From positions 942,946-1,006,945 of the forward strand of contig MU006228.1 in NCBI GenBank assembly GCA_010093685.1: DNA of 64,000 nucleotides, written 5' to 3'. A program made the translations under genes and the position numbers. The notes beneath the pieces are model-generated. The model was not told the DNA's origin and made no database searches. It saw only the letters and a program-made list of their open reading frames with translations. This DNA comes from Ophiobolus disseminans (Eukaryota > Ascomycota > Dothideomycetes > Pleosporales > Phaeosphaeriaceae). Shown here piece by piece: positions 21,601-31,861 of the stretch; within the stretch, counting starts at the first letter, position 1, and each line of letters starts with the position of its first letter.

Positions 21601-23297
21601 ATCATGGCTGAATTAGGTTGAGGTGAGTGAGCTAAGACGAACGCGAGTGCTCTCGCAGCCTCGAGCTCGTTCTGAGCTTGCAGCAAGTTAGGGATACCGT
21701 CGATCTCAGGCGTGTACCCAATCTCGTGCATATCAGATTTTCGGTAGATCTTCTCATCCCAGCCGTAGTAGTATAAGCCTTTCTGGCGAATTTTGGAGTG
21801 AGAGATAATAGAGACGAACATGTCGGGCGCGTAGAGCACCTTTGAGAATCGTACAACGTTGATCAAGCCGCTGCTTTGTAGGATGGAGAGTTCAATAGTG
21901 CCGGTCGCCTTGACTTGTACAATACCAGCTCCAGTCTTGATGGCTGAGCAGGTACTCTCACGTTCGAAGCTGATGAAGCGATTATAGGTATTACAGATGT
22001 GATCTGTCGCACCTGTGTCAATGATCGTCCGGTCTTTGTACTCAGTTCGGCCAGCGATCAGCATAGTCTGCTCTGAGACCTTAGCGGTGTTGCTGGTAAT
22101 TGAGGTAGAGGTGAAATTGAAATGCTTGCTACAGCAGTTGTTCGTCGCGGAGCTGTCGAAAGAGACACTGTAGTTGCGTTGATTGTTGATCGTTGTTGCT
22201 GCTGTTGTTGAGGCAGTTGACTGGTTACTGCGCACAGCTTGTCGATCTCGCCATTCCTGCGACGCGAGATGAGGGAAAGCTACCCAGTAGGCAGCTCCGG
22301 CACCCTAGTGTTCGCGCTTGCAATGCTCGCAGAGAGAGTACGCAAGCTTAGGCTTACTGTCATTTGTAGCATTGTTTGTGTTGTTGTTTGAGACGGTGCT
22401 GCTTCCGCTACGTCCTCCACCGCTGTGTCCTCTGCCGCGGCCTCTGCCACGCTGGTTGCCACCCCCTCGTTGGTTGGGACTTCCACCTGCAGTGTCTTTG
22501 TTGTCGCTAGCAGCGTTCTGCTGTTTCTTAGTGACAAAGGATGCAGTCTTGACAGGGTCATCGCGACGAGCTTCGTCGTTAATCTCCTGTATCATAGAGT
22601 CGAGTGTGAGGCTGCCCTTTGAGCGCATGTCGCGTCGTATGACTCGCGCGTAATCTAGGTAGGACTCCTCGATTGCGAGGATGAACTAGTATAGCACGCC
22701 CTTCTCGGGCAGCTCAAGGTTCATGTCCTTCAACCTGTTGAGTGAGGCGCAGAAATTGTCCGTGAACTTGAGCGTGTTTGGGCAATCAGCGCAGCAGAGC
22801 TTGAAGAAATCAGCCCAAGCTGTACAGGCTTCATTGAGGCCCTCGTCACAATAGCGGCGAGTGATCTCTCTGTACTGCTCTGCTGCGGTTTGGAGGCCTT
22901 GGATTGCTTCGTAGACCTCGCGTGAAATTGAAGTGAGGAAAGTCATCTTGAGGGCGGCGTCGAGCTTGCCCCAATACTTAAGCCTCTCTTTCTGCTTCTC
23001 TGCAGACTTGATGATGTAGTTGTTAATTGACTGACAATTGTTGTCAAATGTCTTACGTTTAGACATGAGCTCAATGTGCTCGTTGTTACTTGGATCTAGC
23101 GTAGTCCCATCCAGTGGCTCAGGCTCGTCGATGAGGCCGGCGTACGATGGAGTAGCTGGTCGCGGCTTCTCGCCGGTAAGGACCTCTGTCGCGTCGTGAA
23201 TCTGCGCGTACAGTGTGATGGCAGCATCCCATTTCCAGAAGTTCAAGCCAGAGGCGTCGAGCTTTGGGACAGCTGCTTGCGCGTCGTAGATGCCCAT
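18613..23297 (-). pseudogene. Copia-B gag-pol polyprotein with multiple TAG stops and one frameshift
   Basis: Gag starts at ATG 23297. A Gly/Arg-rich linker and a zinc-knuckle remnant (SLCEHCKREH) follow at 22310-22460. The protease has IIDTGATDHIC near 22020. The integrase spans 21500-20700 (HETFGHAD, 'IYTDDYTRYRW', 'YTSHQNGAAESSNR'). Reverse transcriptase (20127-19132) has 'QLDVVTAFLNG' and YVDDLVLI. RNase H has 'SDASFADAEDRKSTSGY' and TTEAEYVGL. Interruptions: TAG at 22686, 22305, 21495 and 20493, a frame change between 20490 and 20170, two further TAGs just upstream of the reverse transcriptase, and a stop at 19132. Most stops sit where Copia proteins carry Trp or Gln. Confidence 0.9.
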
Positions 23298-23427
23298 TTT
23301 GGGGTATGACGTCGCGGTGTTTTTGGTGAGTTCGCGAGCGGAAGCCTCACCAACGCTGGGCTGCGTCGCACGTCAATCGAATGCGGCGAAGGCAGTACTC
23401 CCAGTCGGTCGTCAGTGAGTTTTATGA

Positions 23428-23439
23428 GGGCTCATAACC
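23428..23439 (-). other. Copia-B primer-binding site, half initiator tRNA-Met type
   Basis: On the minus strand GGTTATGAGCCC follows the LTR directly. It is the complement of the initiator tRNA-Met anticodon stem-loop. Confidence 0.85.
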
Positions 23440-23568
23440 TGATGAAAGGCACAAGTGAGATGCAAACTTGTTTGTTATTGTAAGCTATCGGAACTGGCTA
23501 TGTAGAAGGAACGAGCTGAACGGATGCTAGTCCCAAAGAGGTACACATGTGACTTGTACCTTTGAACA
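23440..23568 (-). repeat. 5' LTR of Copia-B
   Basis: 129 bp. It differs from the 3' LTR at two CpG-type sites (gcgaa/gcaaa and gacgc/gatgc). The right edge is fixed by TSD CATAC. Confidence 0.93.
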
Positions 23569-24469
23569 CATACACCACGCCATGTGCTATGGAAACTTGC
23601 CCGTGTTGAGGTACTTGAGGTATCAGATCAAAGCAGACTCAGAGTGGAAACGATTAGTGATCATGGGTTTGCAGTGAGGAGTTCGCCCTCGTACGATTGG
23701 AAAATACATTGGTTGTGCCGTAGTACACCTCGCGGCTTATCATTTTATGTCGACGATTCTTGAATTCTTGGAAGAGCATGGCTTATTAGGCGATGTGAAT
23801 ACAAAGACTCACGAAGGCGTTGCGCCTCTTCATCTCGCTGTCTGTGGTCAATCGCCAGCAGTAACCATGTGGCTACTTAAGCACGGCGCCAACGTGAACT
23901 CACTTTGTGGGTCAAAAAAAAGCACTGCACTACATTCAGCTCTCAGACTTGGCCATTTCGAGAATGTAGTCGCGCTGATCAAAGCTGGCGCAAACTTCTC
24001 GCCGGACTTTGCTGGCACCGCACCCGAGATGCAAGCGCACCCGGACATCCGCGCTCAGCTGCTCAGCACGCTACCTCAATGTGGAGTCACAATTCCTACA
24101 ACGGTTATGAAAAATCTCGAGGGAGACCACAATATGCATTTGCTGGGTGGCTTGTACAGCGCGATTGTGAATGGGGACATCGGTACATGTTGCATAATCT
24201 TTGATGTGACACCATGTTTGCCAACGTTCGTTGCGTGCGGTACATGTACACCTCTGATCATCGCTCTAGCTTGGCAGAAATTTGATATAGCGATGCTGTT
24301 TCTTGAACATGGGGCATCTATCGTGGGAACGCCTTGCCCAAATATCCGGGGTCGGGGTCGGCAATTTGACTCTACTCTCAGCATCGTGATTGCACAGCCT
24401 ATGTTCAACGGAATCCTTCCACAGCTTCTGGATTCAGCTTTGATGCACGAAAACCATTGGGTGCAGTAT

Positions 24470-24603
24470 TGTAACGGTTTGGGCCTTGCCCAGAACCACT
24501 CTAGTACAAGTTGGGATAGCTCATGGTTGGTCATGTATATATGCAGCTCATCCCACCTTAGATAGCCAATGCAGCGCAGTCCTCCCCTCCTCACACCGTC
24601 ACA
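24470..24603 (+). repeat. solo LTR type A, 134 bp, TSD AGTAT
   Basis: Starts TGTAACGG, ends CCGTCACA, flanked by AGTAT at 24465-24469 and 24604-24608. Same family as the 5' LTR of Copia-A. A solo LTR forms by recombination between the two LTRs of a full element. Confidence 0.93.
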
Positions 24604-24614
24604 AGTATGATGGA

Positions 24615-24777
24615 TGTCGGATGTGAGAGACAGGGCAGAAAAGAGGGAGAAGGTTGTTGTATTGAGAGAGCTACGGACAGCGATTATATACATAACCAGG
24701 ATGAGTAAGCAGGTGACTAAGGGTCACATGAGGATGCAGTTCACATGTACTGTGTGAACTAAGGTGCCGTGCTGACA
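24615..24777 (-). repeat. solo LTR type C, 163 bp, TSD ATGGA
   Basis: On the plus strand it reads TGTCGGATGT to CGTGCTGACA, flanked by ATGGA at 24610-24614 and 24778-24782. It sits six bases after the type-A solo LTR in the ankyrin gene. Three further type-C copies lie at 44245, 48564 and 49391. Confidence 0.93.
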
Positions 24778-24973
24778 ATGGACTTTGGCGCACACTCCAC
24801 CTGGCAGCCGAGTCCAATCCCAACGCAATAGAAATTCTGGCAGATCACATTTTGAAGCACGCCCAGGTGTTCAGGTACGTTCAATATCGAATCTGGGATG
24901 AGCCTTCGGTTCTCAGAAGAATGGAATAATAGATACATGACTCGGAATAGAGGCTAACCTGTGCTTGGTATAG

Positions 24974-25095
24974 TGTTGCACGCTAGTAGGGTTATCCCTA
25001 CGCTCTCTCTTTCTGCACATATATATAGCTTCCCTCGTTCATAGCTATACAATCAACTCAGTCCTTCACTCTCCTTCCATATCACACACGTGAGA
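24974..25095 (+). repeat. LTR-like unit type D, 122 bp, at a splice acceptor
   Basis: Begins TGTTGCACGC and ends ACGTGAGA. It is flanked by TATAG (24969-24973) and TGTAG (25096-25100), a 5-bp duplication with one substitution. The second copy (44190-44478) has the same length once its own insert is removed and a perfect TSD. It contains 'catatatata'. Confidence 0.8.
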
Positions 25096-26416
25096 TGTAG
25101 TCACGAACGAAATGGTAGATCGTACAGTGAGCGTAGATTTCTCTTAGATTGTATGGAGACTCGAGATAGTCCTTCAAGTTCACGGAAAGCAAAAGGATGT
25201 ACCACTCTCCACATTGTCGCTGGGACTAAGCAGCCTAAACTCATTGATCTGCTCCTGGAGATCAGCGTTGGAGTTGATGTATACGATGCTTCTGGGCGGA
25301 CACCATTACATTGGGCCGCGCGCGTGGGACGTATAGACAGTATTTCACGACTACTGCATCGCGGAGCATCACCGCGAGCGCTTGTTGAACGGATACGAAC
25401 GCCTTTCATGGATGCGACAATCACTTCAAGTGGATCGATAGAAGCCATAGCAAGTTTGATCCGCTTCGAAACTGACAGGACTTCTACAGACCGTCAAGGG
25501 CAAACGGCACTTTATCGTGCTGCCATAGGATCGAGTGTTGAAGGTTTTGTCTACTTGCTCCAAGCAGGGTGGAATCCATAACAACTTGACAAGAAAAGTT
25601 GTTCTCCAATCTGTTACGCGCTGTCCGACGCACGACTTGCCTCGTATGTTTACGCACGGTGCTTGGACCTCACACATCTTGTTGCGGATACGCATGACCG
25701 TAGTCTCATGTTTCTCGCAGATGGGACATATGCCTCTCGCTTCTTCTATCGATATTTTTCGCAAGCTTTTCGGACTCCTTTCCTTAACACAATGTCGAAA
25801 GCATACATCCCTCCGCTAATTAGTGCGGCCATCTACCACGACGTCGAGCATTTACGCATTCGACTTCGAGCCGGCGCTGACTTAGAATTCTGCAATTACG
25901 AAGGAGAAACAGCACTCATTGCCGCATGTCAAGTCGGTCGACTATCTTCCGTTGCATTTCTCGTTCGTCAAGGGTCGAAATTGGAGTACACACACGAAGA
26001 CAGACGCTACAATGCACTTGGTGCAGCAAGCGGATATCCAGAACTCACCAAATGGTTTTTGATTGATCGGTGGCTGGATCAAGACAATCTAACGAACGAT
26101 GCTTTCAACGAGTATCCGGAAATCCGAAGCTGGAGTGGGGTAAGGACCGTTGAGATTCCTTTGCGCGGCAACTTTGATCGACCGTCGGATCATTCTCAAT
26201 GGCTCATGCGATACACCTTCATGCGGTTGCGAGGAAATGCTGGAGAATCATGGTGCCGTTGGGTTGGGATACTATTGCGCATCTCATACCGTTACCTGGG
26301 GAAGTTTAGGTCGCTAATAAGGTTTCGAACTCCTGCATATACCTTCACATTTCATTCACTCCTCAGGTAGCTTGTACAATACAAAATCCACCACTTCATC
26401 TCCTTCCTCTCCGTCC

Positions 26417-27847
26417 TCAGCTCATCCATCCCAGATCCCTATGAACCCAATAGTCTTTACTCTGGATAGCGCACCATATCCCCAGGAACTCCACAGATGG
26501 CCACGATTCGCCTAGTCTTCGATACCAAGGCAGTTGCTGAGTTGACATCAGCCGCGTGACGTCGACCTTCACTTTGTCATAGACAGTCGGCAGAGTAGTA
26601 GCGGAATACCGCTTCCTCAGTTCCTCGTAGTACGTATGCGAATACAACACCTTGCGACCACTCAGCTCCCTCAGCCGCGCTTCCAGATTCCGATTCTGGC
26701 GAATGAACGTCGCCACATCCTTCGAACCGGCGCCCCGAAGCCCGATGTTGAGCATCGGCTGCGACACCCCGCCCTTACTAGTCGGATGGAACGTCGGTGT
26801 CTCCACGGCACGTAGAGGACAAAGCCACAGCGGCCAAACCCCAAGCTCTCGAGTCGCGTAATCGATGAAGTCTTCTGCGGTATCGTATGGCAGCGTTAAG
26901 TCGTGTATCATGGTTCCAAAGGACATGTTGCTTCTGTGCAGCGCGCGGTACATCATGCGCGTGTGCATGAAGTCATTCAGAAACCATCGCGTGAGGCGCG
27001 TGAAGGGCACGAAGCCGAAGTAGTCGAAAGCTACTTTGCCGACCCAGAAGCCGCCGCGGTCGTAGCGGAAGAGGCATTCGGCGATGGGTATGTAGTCGGT
27101 GGATTGGTGGGTGAGGGGTTTGGATTCGGCGTAGAGGTAGAACCAGAGATCCCATGGCCCGCTGAAGGTCTGAGGGATTTGGGATGCGGGAATGTCGTTG
27201 GTGAGATGGCCGATCATTACGACTCCGTGGGTTTGCGAGAACATGATGCCGTCTACGTAGTCGTTTCCTGGATCTGCTGTGGCTTTTCTGAGCGCCGTGA
27301 TTGTATCTTGAACTGATGAGTATGGTTGGTAGACCAATTTCACGAAGCGTTTCGCTTCGATCAGCCTCAATTCAAGCTTCGTCGTGATTCCCAGCGTCCC
27401 GAGAGCTCCAGCTGCTCCCTTGAAGATATTTGCGTTCTCCGACCCAGAAGCCGTGATGACTTCTCCTGTAGCAAGGACCATCTCAGCCGATATGACGCTC
27501 TGATCGAAGTAGCCATATCTGAACGAGCTGCTCTCGCCTGCAGATCCAGCGTAGCCTCCACCGACGGTGATACCAGAGAATTCCATCACGATTGGAGGGA
27601 TCATGCCATGCGCAAGCGTCGCTCGAACGAGTTTATCCATAGGTAGATTCGCTTCAACAGTCGCTATCATGCGCTGTCCATCGACTTCCAAGACGTTGAA
27701 AAGTGCGGTGATGTCGACAAACCGGTCATCATGCGCGGGGCGAGTGCTGTTCGTTGACCCATGGAAAATGCGAAACGGTTGCTTGCGAGCGTGGAGAGAC
27801 TTGACAGTAGCTGAGATGTCGGCGACCACTTCTTCGTGGGATGCCAT
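26417..27847 (-). CDS. FAD-binding oxidoreductase of the DHCR24 (delta24-sterol reductase) family
   Basis: Single exon, 476 residues from ATG 27847. The frame stays open to 27958, but the extension is low-complexity and unlike the family. The FAD-binding PCMH domain is seen in 'GMIPPIVMEFSGITVGGGYAGSAGESSSFRYGYFD', which includes the block that holds the flavin in DHCR24/DWF1 proteins, followed by 'SAEMVLATGEVITAS' and 'GAAGALGTLGITTKLEL'. The C-terminal cap contains WPLWLCPLR and a late 'LGIWCAIQSKDYWVHR'. The known family reduces the C24 double bond of sterols with NADPH. Filamentous fungi carry several homologues of unproven substrate, so the exact reaction is inference. Confidence 0.88.
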   Translation of the reverse strand: MASHEEVVADISATVKSLHARKQPFRIFHGSTNSTRPAHDDRFVDITALFNVLEVDGQRMIATVEANLPMDKLVRATLAHGMIPPIVMEFSGITVGGGYAGSAGESSSFRYGYFDQSVISAEMVLATGEVITASGSENANIFKGAAGALGTLGITTKLELRLIEAKRFVKLVYQPYSSVQDTITALRKATADPGNDYVDGIMFSQTHGVVMIGHLTNDIPASQIPQTFSGPWDLWFYLYAESKPLTHQSTDYIPIAECLFRYDRGGFWVGKVAFDYFGFVPFTRLTRWFLNDFMHTRMMYRALHRSNMSFGTMIHDLTLPYDTAEDFIDYATRELGVWPLWLCPLRAVETPTFHPTSKGGVSQPMLNIGLRGAGSKDVATFIRQNRNLEARLRELSGRKVLYSHTYYEELRKRYSATTLPTVYDKVKVDVTRLMSTQQLPWYRRLGESWPSVEFLGIWCAIQSKDYWVHRDLGWMS

Positions 27848-28786
27848 ATTGCGGGTGTATTGTTGATGGCGTGGTGACAAGCAAAGGTAGAGATAGAATG
27901 TGCGTGCGATCGATGGCTCAGTGCGTGCGTTTGCGCAGCAGGTGATTGCAACGAACACGGAGTAAACGAGTCATCGAGTGTTGGTAGGATGACTCAACAC
28001 ATTCGAAGGGTTCCAGGACTACATCTGATGGTTGATCGAGCTGGCGGGGGTGAGCAGCTTTGACCGGCGCGTCCCACTATAAGAACTTCTTCATGACACT
28101 CTTCGATCCAACTCCTACACTGTTACTACTACACTTGAGCAAGAAAGGTGTTTTCTTGTTTGCGTTCGCACATCTTCCAACCCGGACTTTTCTAAGCCGA
28201 CGTGGTCGAGTCCTTCTGATGCTGCACTAGAATACCTAGGTACCATCAGACCTCAGCGCATAGACTAAGCTCTCGACCCGATGCTCTGGATCCATTCGCA
28301 GAAAGTAGGCAATGTTTCGATGTCGATTCCGTACGTTCAGAGAACTTGTGACATAACGTGGAACACACTTTTCACTATTCTGCAATGCATCTTGGTTCGC
28401 CTGGTCTTGACGAAGCACCACAACTTCCTCCATCCAGTTCGAATGCCCATGGCCGCTACTGCTCTTGGTTTGCATGGCAACGAGGACACGTCAATCTTCA
28501 TGGCGTCGTGATCTTGGAGTAAATAAATGACAGTCTGTTCTCAGAGACGTCTCGTCACTGTGTATAACGAACACGCCGCATGGGGCGTGTATTAGGTCTA
28601 TGATCCTAGCTTTGCGCAATGCTAGAGAAGAGAAACGCCTGTAAATGGTCCAAAGATTTCAAACTCCACGCTATGCAAGTCTACCGTGCGCCTCCAATCG
28701 CACCAAAGGCCGAAGCCCATCCTCTCTTCCCCATTTTCCAACAGTTCCTGAATCTATACATCACGACAACGTCGCACAAATCACTA
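27848..28786. other. intergenic, no gene recognised
   Basis: This stretch holds the DHCR24-like promoter side and the 3' UTR of the Prm10-like gene. Short frames (28236-28475 on -, 28281-28511 on +) show no recognisable feature. Confidence 0.5.
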
Positions 28787-31700
28787 TTAAAAACTGAACA
28801 ATCCACTCCTCCTCTTCCCAAGCGGATACACTAGCAGCGCCGCCAAGAACAACCCGACGGTAATGCCGATCGCGATCTGAATGACCGAGAAACCAACATT
28901 GAGCGCAATACTGTTGATGGTGTTGCTTCCGCCAACATCGGAAACGCTGATCGTAGTCGTTCCGTTCGTCGTACTATTGCGCACGATTTGATCCGCTGAT
29001 TGAAGCCCGGCCACCAGTGAGCCTTGAACACTGAGGCCTGACGGGACCTGAACGAAGATTGCTGGTAACATGGCCGCTGCGGCGAGACCGTAGCCGATCT
29101 TGCGCTTGTGGGGAACGAATCTGGAGGGAGGTTAGTAGGAGATCAATGGATGAGGAGGTGTGCGTGATGAGGTGGGCTGGATGTACTCGATGACCCATCC
29201 TTCACGCCATCGCGTTCGTATAGTTTCGCCAGACCATCCAGGACGCATGAATTGTAAACAATGATGGTGACTTACTCGCTGATTGAGCTCGCGCGCGAAT
29301 GCGGCTGGCTGCCACTGTGCGTTGGGTCGTATTCTGACCGTTCGACCTTCGGTGCGGTGTCGCGGGCACTGTGACGTTTACCCCTGTACAGCTTCCGCAC
29401 CTTGACGAAATGTGGCCGCAATTTCTGTTCCCACGTGGCAATGCTCCAATTCTCCACGTGGCGTCCAAATCGTGCATGAATGTTTGCCGCTATGCCGATA
29501 CCGAGGGCGCCTAGGGTGTTGCTAACCTGCGCGTTGCTCTTGAAGTACGTTGACGAGTGGAAGTTGATGACCCACCCAATAAAGGCAATGATCGTCATCG
29601 AGGGCATCTGCTTGTATTTGGCTTGGTTAACGACCTGGAGGCAGAGGGCAAACGCCGGGACGAAGAGGTAGTAAAAGTTTGACGACATCGGATCGTGGCA
29701 CTGGGTCCGTGAGGTGGCGTTCTTGTCCATCATACCGTACAACACTGTACCAATGGTGATACCGAAGCCAAGGAAAAGTGAGTAGATGATGGCATACACC
29801 TGTTCGAGTCATGAGCTTTGTCCGTCTTCATTCAGCCTCAAGTCTAGGAGAGGAGGACTTACCATACGAACGGAACCAGCAACAATGTGCTTGCTCTGTA
29901 GCTCCAACGAAGCGCAAAGTACCATGAAACCAGGCAGGATAAGCGCTATGCTCGATTGGGACATTGCGCTGAAACAGAAGATCTCCTTGCCATCGCTGCC
30001 CCTGATCGACCCAAGAGCCCGTGCGGCAAAGCTCGTGATGACGGAGGCTCCAATCTCAAACACATTGCTGATAAGGTCGTTCCCAGGAGCTACGATTAGT
30101 TGCAGCCACCCAATAATGCAACCAAGCAGGAAGCAAAACGGTAGGTCGATGAAGCGAGCTTGGAATGCAAACGGTCCGACGGTAGCAGACGCACAGCCAT
30201 ACATGAACACTCGAAGCCAACGTCTGAACTTATCCTTCCGACCCATGATAGCTTCGAGACGAGGTGTAGCATCCTCAACACCAATGTGATCGTGTACAAC
30301 GTCCTTGTAGATCTCGTGAACGTCGCGAAGTTTACCGAGGTCGACGCCTTGGCTTGTTCGGACGAGCTTGACCTCGCTGGTGTGGACGGAGGAGTCATCA
30401 AAAGCTACGATCATGCATCCGGGCATGTACAGGAATTGAGCCTCGATCTCCAGTACGCGGGCGGACATGTTGAGATACTCTTCCAGTCGATGGGTTGGCG
30501 CACCGTACATCATCAGCGCTTTGCAGAGTCGGCGGAGGTAGTTTTGACGAGCGAGTGTACCGGCACTGCAGTAATATTAGTGTCCAGAAGTTTCAAGTGT
30601 ACAAGGGATTTGTTGTCATTGTACTGATAACGGGTCGCTGAGAGTGTTCAGGAACTTACATGTGAAACTTGATCTTAAAATCCTCTTCTCTCCGCTTCGC
30701 TTTATGAAAAGGCAGCATCATTTCGTCAGATTTTGATCGCTTGCCCATCGCTGGGCGAGCCCTCTTGTACTGCTCAGTAGCCTCGTGACCCAACTCTTTT
30801 TGCGCAGGCGTTGCGAAACTATGGGCGGATGAGCCCACTAGTTGTGATATCGAAGTCGCTGACCGATTGTTTTGGTGCCGAAACCAGGACCGTCCTGATC
30901 GTGGTGTATTGTAACCAGATGTAGGCGGAGAGTTGTTGGGTGAGTTGGCTGCTGTCGATGCTCCACTGAACGTACCAGTGCTCAGATTGCGAAGATAACT
31001 CGGCCTCCCTGCTTGTCGACCGGAGGCTGACTGCTCAGTGTTGGCCTTGAGAAGTGTGCCAAGAACCCCTGTCCGATACTTTTTAGGACGCGTAACGCGC
31101 TCATCTTCCACCTCAAGATCATCGGGCGTTACTTGGCCAGACCGAAGCGACGCATCCGTGTGGTAAAGGTCTTCCGGACTGATGGAGTCTTTGTCTGCGG
31201 CACGTACGGTGTGCTGCCGCAAGAGCACGGATGCGCGCTTCATAAAGTTCGGGTCATTCTCTTCGTCATAAGCGACGTCAACAGAATCATAGGGTCTAGC
31301 TATGTTCTGCAACTCGATAGGAGGCGGCAATGATTCGTTAGATCCACGTCGACTGACTGGCGCAGAGTACGTGCCCACCGACTTTGATAGCTTAGCAGCT
31401 CGTCGTCGAGCATCAAGACCCGATCGTTGCTTGAGGTCAGCGCCGACAGAAGATTGTTGTTCCGTTTCATCCTCGAATGGGTTTGGTTGATCATTGAGAT
31501 AGAACTCCGGCGGTGTGCGGGGACCTTTCCGGATTGCGGGTCGCGGTCTCTGAACATCTGGAGGCTGGTTGCCGAGTTCTGGTCTTTCTTGAGGATATTC
31601 TTCGGCCAGCGCTAATTGAATGGATTCTCGCATTTGAAGAAGATCATCTTGTGTGAGATCTGGCCGTCGCAACGGTGTATTGTGACCGTTTGAACCAGTG

Positions 31701-31861
31701 TCTGGGTTGTCAGGTGATGTGGTCGAGAATGGTCGAGGAGCATCAGAGGTAAATCCAACACGCTTGCGTCCATTTCCAGGGGTAGTGGCCATGAGGTCGT
31801 CAGTAGTGTAGTGTGTTGGGGACTGAGAATGCGACAAACTAGGATCTTGAAAGGAATCCAT
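28787..31861 (-). CDS. PRM10: Prm10-like membrane protein (ThrE / DUF1212 transporter family), four exons
   Basis: Exons 30660-31861, 29863-30565, 29276-29799 and 28787-29120 join in frame (introns of 94, 63 and 155 nt; donors GTAAGT, acceptors CAG), giving 920 residues. The first ~400 residues are a hydrophilic Ser/Pro/Thr-rich cytosolic tail. The ThrE region begins near residue 410 with LMMYGAPTHRLEEYL and PGCMIVAFDDSS. About ten membrane segments follow, among them 'PFCFLLGCIIGWLQLIVAPG', 'IALILPGFMVLCASLEL', YAIIYSLFLGFGITIGTVLY and a final 'VIQIAIGITVGLFLAALLVYPLG'. Bacterial ThrE exports threonine. Yeast PRM10 is pheromone-regulated with no settled substrate. No regulatory site is evident. 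Confidence 0.9.

Larger units (their letters stand above)
18463..23568 (-). mobile_element. Copia-B: complete Ty1/Copia retrotransposon, 5106 bp, TSD CATAC
   Basis: Two 129-bp LTRs bound it, with the 5-bp duplication CATAC at 18458-18462 and 23569-23573. The minus orientation is shown by the primer site beside the right LTR and a polypurine tract beside the left LTR. The LTRs differ at two positions only, both transitions, so the insertion is fairly young. It lies in the ankyrin gene and splits codon CAC. Confidence 0.95.
18279..26370 (+). pseudogene. ankyrin-repeat protein gene carrying four LTR insertions
   Basis: Coding pieces: 18279-18462, 23574-24469, 24609-24614, 24783-24874, then after an intron 25101-26370. 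Removing Copia-B, LTR-A, LTR-C and LTR-D, each with one TSD copy, joins all pieces in one frame. Ankyrin units are clear: 'LQTAAMKAAGAGNLKMLEIL', GVAPLHLAVCGQ, 'STALHSALRLGHFENVVALI', LWRTLHLAAESNPN, GRTPLHWAARVGR and ETALIAACQVGRL. Two nonsense codons remain, TGA 23675-23677 (before a good ankyrin unit) and TAA 25579-25581 (fits CAA to TAA). The start is missing: the frame closes upstream at 18276 next to tandem repeats. Large ankyrin proteins in these fungi often accompany HET-type genes, but no partner domain is seen. Confidence 0.85.
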
